Source: Asparagopsis taxiformis
Taxonomy: Eukaryota; Rhodophyta; Florideophyceae; Bonnemaisoniales; Bonnemaisoniaceae
Direction of reading: 5' to 3'
Assembly: GCA_030407315.1 (NCBI GenBank)
Contig: JALQPE010000317.1
Coordinates: 157,166-221,165, forward strand
DNA length: 64,000 bases
In this document: positions 60,508-64,000 of the stretch, in pieces
Layout of the letters: every line of letters begins with the position of its first letter
Position numbering within the stretch: position 1 is the stretch's first letter
Made by a program: the position numbers and the translations under genes
The notes under the pieces: model-generated
What the model was told of the DNA's origin: nothing
The model's input: the letters and a program-made list of their open reading frames with translations, nothing else
Databases searched by the model: none

Positions 60508-62740
60508 CTAGGAACGACCTAGTAGCGACGAGAACGCTTGCCGCAGGGTCATACGGACCAGGGCCTTCGCCGCGGCTATCGTGGCTGCGGCTGCGACTGG
60601 GCTGAACGAAGCCCGGCGCGTACGGATCGACGGTCTGCGTGACCACGGGGGCTCGCTCGCGACGAGACGCGGGATCCCTAGCGTAAGGATCCGCAGTCCC
60701 GTGACTGCGCGTATCCGAAGGGCGCGCCGGAGCGGGGTCGCGTGGCAGGTACGCCGCTGCGTGACCATACCCGACGGGTCGCCGAAGCCGCCGCCACTCG
60801 CGTAACCGTACGGTTCATTACGAACGCCAACGGGCGGCGCGTAACTACGAGTCGCCGCGGCGAGACGCTCGGAAATCGCGCGTTCCGTTGCCAAGCGGGC
60901 AGTCAGGTCCAACGTCTGGGCCCTGAACTCTTCGGCTGCGCGAGCCACGGACGAGATGAGGGAACGGATAACCCAGCCGTCCGCACGAGGCGGAGCGGAC
61001 ATCGACGTACCGAGAAGCCGGCGGGCATCCTCATCGGAGACGCGGTCGTCCAGGCTAACGAAGCGTGGCGCGCGTTCGGCCGGCGTGGCCACATCGGACG
61101 ACTGACCTGGGCAACGTTGCCCCCTCCCGTAGCCTCGCGTGGCACGACCTCTCGAGGACCCGGCGCACGCGGCGCTTCGTTTTGATGGCCACGACGGCCA
61201 GAACGCGTCCCTCGGGGGCGCTCGTTGCCCCCGAGGCCGCCGAAATAACCGGCACGATTGCCACGACGGCGTTCGGAACGGGAAGCGACCCGCGGCACGT
61301 AAGCCCCATCGCTACGAACGGAGACGAACTCCTGGTTATCGCCGCTTGCGTAATCGGGACGTATAACCCGATACTCCGCCCCAACGCAAGGGCGCCGCGA
61401 ACCTCAGCCAACGCGCTGGTGACGGAGACAAACGTGTCGGAACCGTCCAACCGGGATTGCACGAAGCATCTCGTAATCGGCCAGGAAGTCCAACGTGGAC
61501 TCCGGCAGTAGGCACGCGCGCCCGAACACACGACGTTCCACGAATAGCGAGCACGCGAGCATCGCTGCGTGTTCGATGTCCACGGCCATAAGGAAACGTT
61601 CCTTCACGGGGGCAGGCGCGTCCTTCACGGCATCGGTGAAATAATGTACCACGCGTGGTAATAACGTGGACGACCCACGGGGGTACGGAAACTCCTCGAC
61701 TACTTCCGGCAACGGCGGGAAGTAGAGCTCGCTCGGGACGACCCACGGAGCTGACGCGTGCGACACACGATAGTCGTCCGCGTTCACGTGGCGGAGAGCG
61801 AAGTGGTCATCGTACGACACGACGCTTTTGGAGATGACGCTCAACGAAAGCAGTCTTCCATTCGGCACGTTGCCTTTCGGAAAGTGTCCGCGGACATACG
61901 AATACGGACGACACCGAGATGAACGGCGGTTCCTCGGGCGTCCCCTTCCATAAGTATGCGTCCATACGGTCGACGTAGATCGCGTCGTTGACGTCACGCA
62001 ACCACGAGCGGTCGCAACGTATCGACGCCGGGATCTGGTAACGTTCCGATCCCGGCGGCCCGTTGGCGAAACGACGCCCGGCTGCTCGCCCCCACGTATC
62101 TTCGGCGGAACGCATATAGTCGACGACCGCGCGGGCGTCCAGACGATCTCTAGCCAACGTGGCGAGATCGTCATCCGTGATACCCACGCGAGGCAACGCA
62201 GCCCACGCGTGGGTCAGGACGCCTACGTTTAGCGCCGCACCGCCACGTGAGGCGGTGCCGACTGTCCCAACGGGGTCACCACCCTCCGGCGAGGGGTCCT
62301 GGCGAGGAGAACGCGGCGAGCCATCACGACGAGGCACGCCCGTGCGGGCCGCCGCCACAGCACGACGCGAACGAGCGGCCGCTGCCATCGCGGCTACACC
62401 CATCGAAGGGGCCGCGGCATCCGGAATGATGGGTGACGAATTCCCCGAGTCGGACGCCGTTGCGTCATCATCACGTGGGGCGACGGCCCTAGCAGCCTCG
62501 GCAGGCGTCACGGAAGCCCCAGGCGAGACGGAGCCATCGGGCGAGACGAAGAGGCGACGGCCTGCGAAGCAACGGCTTCTCCCGCCTAACGGATGGGGCG
62601 GGCGCGACGGACGCTTCCGTCGCTGGCGGCGCACCGGCCCCGACGAGGGAGGGAGCGCCCTGCGAAGGGTTTCTCGCTCCACCTCCAGCAGAGCCGGCGG
62701 GCCGCGGGGTGTTAGCATCGGTACTGCGAGTCGTAACCAT
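60508..62740 (-). pseudogene. Antisense accessory ORF of the LTR element, copy B, frameshifted
   Basis: On the strand opposite to gag-pol, ATG 62740 opens MVTTRSTDANTPRPAGSAGG, a disordered Pro/Ala/Arg N-terminus. Homology to copies C and D then continues through three frames. CDRSWLRDVNDAIYVDRMDA is in the frame 62718-61807. VNADDYRVSHAS, FPYPRGSSTLLPRV and DIEHAAMLACSLFVERRVFG are in the frame ending 61404. EYRVIRPDYASGDNQEFVSV and an Arg/Gly-rich part come next, and then VSLDDRVSDEDARRLLG and a helical ending in the frame 61092-60508. So the copy has at least three frame changes and one stop and is probably inactive. It has no homology to Gag or Pol. Function unknown. Confidence 0.62.
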
Positions 62741-63317
62741 CGTGGTTACGCTGTACACGATAATTACGACGAGTGCAACGAGCACGACGACGAGAGCCAC
62801 GCGGGCTAAACGGAACAAGAGAACGAAAGGAACGGAGGTAGTAGTACCCAGCGGGGAAGAGGATAAGGGAGAACGAAAGGCAACGGCCTGGATGACGATG
62901 GTGAGAGGAAGGGTGAGCGACGATCGCTATCACGTTAAGCCGCCGCTTAAATATCCTTCGGACGACCGTTGTCGACATGCCCGCTGGCAGATTCACGAAA
63001 AGGCCGCGGCCTGCGCTCGTATCGCGCTGAATTGAAGCACACCCGCGTGGTGGAATTGGACACTGCATCCGTTGCAGGAAAACGCCTAAGCGAGGCATTG
63101 ACGTACGACGCCAACGGGCGGGCCGCGATGATTACGAAAGAGCCGGAGCGCACGCGCGCGCTCCGGCGCCGTGGCGATTCGATCAGCCAACCGGGCCATG
63201 TACGTTTCAACGAGATTTTTCGGGACAACTGCCACGTCCGCAGTTGTACCCGAAAAGGCGCCACGGCCCCGTGTCTCAGGCGCGTCCTGACGGGCCTCGC
63301 GTGGCCGGGACGTCCAC
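62741..63317 (-). promoter_or_regulatory. Leader/promoter region of the antisense ORF
   Basis: These 577 bp between the antisense start codon and the polypurine tract are conserved, as reverse complement, at 41876-42475 next to the reversed LTR. They should contain the 5' UTR and perhaps the promoter of the antisense transcript. TTTAAGCGGCGGCTTAACG near 62930-62950 is a partial palindrome. Confidence 0.4.
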
Positions 63318-63334
63318 GTGTGGGGGTGGGGCTG
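63318..63334 (+). other. Polypurine tract
   Basis: GTGTGGGGGTGGGGCTG directly precedes the 3' LTR. A purine-rich stretch here is the usual primer for plus-strand DNA synthesis of LTR elements. Its complement flanks the reversed LTR at 41876. Confidence 0.7.
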
Positions 63335-63992
63335 TGTAGTATACGTGGCAATTCCGAAATTGCAAATATTTACGTTTTTCCGCGGAATTCGAATTTCGGC
63401 GGACACGACCGGCGACAGCAATGAACGAACATTGCTGGCGCATGCGCGCGCGCAACCTGCACACGTGTGCAACGAACGTATGGCAACGGCCAACGGACCA
63501 ACGGGTCCCTACGTGTGACCCACAAGGTCCCTTCCCATTCGGGGACGTTACGAGCAGTGTTTACACTGTAAAGCGATGCCATCGTGGCCATATAGGTATT
63601 GGCATCGTGCCGGGAGGGAAAGGGGACAAGACAACGATCGAGCAACGGCTCTAGTCTACGACTGACTTCTACGTTTACGTTTACGTTTTGCCTAACGAGG
63701 CTTCGTCTCCGTCGAGCTGCGTACTCCCTACCCATCGCCGCACGTAAGGCTGATTGCGTGTAGTGCCTCCGGGCTTGGTCGAGAGCGCCTCCGGTGACGT
63801 ACCACCTCGTGTGCTAACGTAATCCTCGCGTGGATTGTTGCGTCGTGACGCTCGTGTCTACTCGCTAACCACTCTACCTTCCTACCTAACAATACAGTCA
63901 AAACACCAGCGGGTGGACTGCTCGTTTCGTTTCGTTAGGACAGCGTGTCCGTGGCTCGTACCAGCTACTTCTAGAACTAACGTGGTTCCACA
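63335..63992 (+). repeat. 3' LTR
   Basis: The LTR is 658 bp and nearly identical to 50521-51181, with a few single-base indels. It ends TTCCACA at 63992. Confidence 0.93.
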
Positions 63993-63997
63993 TTGAC
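63993..63997. repeat. Target site duplication TTGAC, right
   Basis: This 5-bp sequence is identical to 50516-50520. The three bases beyond it (63998-64000) are the resumed host sequence. Confidence 0.9.
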
Positions 63998-64000
63998 AAT

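Larger units (their letters stand above)
50521..63992 (+). mobile_element. Complete Ty3/gypsy chromovirus-like LTR retrotransposon, 13.5 kb
   Basis: The element is bounded by LTRs of 661 and 658 bp, each starting TGTAGTATAC and ending TTCCACA, and by the 5-bp duplication TTGAC. The internal part has a primer-binding site candidate, gag, pro and pol in consecutive -1 frames, and a long 3' region with a tandem duplication. An antisense ORF and a polypurine tract follow before the 3' LTR. The near-identical LTRs and the open gag and pol suggest recent insertion. RT, RNase H, integrase and a C-terminal chromodomain in that order define a Ty3/gypsy chromovirus. It lies in the 2OG-dioxygenase-like gene. 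The whole element is rich in ACG-containing words. Confidence 0.93.

Overview
The window is nuclear DNA of a eukaryote, most probably a red alga of the florideophyte type (for example Chondrus). The evidence is a nuclear CpeT/CpcT-type phycobiliprotein lyase with a transit-like leader, a DnaG-type primase with an N-terminal leader, and mostly intronless genes with rare introns of about 77-135 nt (GT..AG). Further support is a gene-dense half abutting a retrotransposon-dense half. The species is inference; the phycobilin lyase is the strongest single clue.

Left half (1-37,000), gene island. It holds an unknown basic protein, a secreted M20 aminoacylase-like peptidase divergent from a DnaG-like primase, and an AT-hook/helix-turn-helix protein split by a frame change. 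Next come a SPOUT (TrmL-like) RNA methyltransferase, a gene-poor stretch of about 4 kb, and a UBZ4-finger protein divergent from a DUF72 protein (both with frame changes). Then follow an unknown membrane protein, an R2R3-MYB factor, the CpeT-like lyase, a spliced complex I AGGG/NDUFB2-like subunit, and a mitochondrial enoyl-CoA hydratase. A divergent pair of disordered paralogues, a spliced POP7/RPP20-like RNase P/MRP subunit, several small proteins, a spliced and probably myristoylated UBTD-like protein, an ER protein disulfide isomerase, a His/Asp-rich membrane protein and an unrecognised 471-aa protein complete it. They are housekeeping genes with no operon logic; several pairs share short divergent promoters.

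Right part (37,700-64,000), repeats. A decayed PiggyBac-like transposase is followed by nested pieces of LTR elements, a zone of direct repeats and GGACGTCC palindromes, and a dioxygenase-like gene cut by an insertion. That insertion is a complete Ty3/gypsy chromovirus-like element at 50,521-63,992. Its LTRs are TG..CA, of 661 and 658 bp, and it is flanked by the 5-bp duplication TTGAC. It encodes gag, pro and pol in three frames, each stepping by -1, and the gag-pro step carries a textbook GGGAAAC slippery heptamer in the correct phase.

The most unusual content is a family of large proteins of unknown function. One frameshifted copy lies antisense between pol and the 3' LTR of the complete element. 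Three more copies (39,316-41,223; 42,476-42,567; 43,744-46,767) lie on the plus strand. One of these is directly preceded by a reversed copy of the same LTR, and the other two follow sequence that looks like reversed LTR. I read this as an antisense accessory ORF carried by a lineage of red-algal LTR elements.
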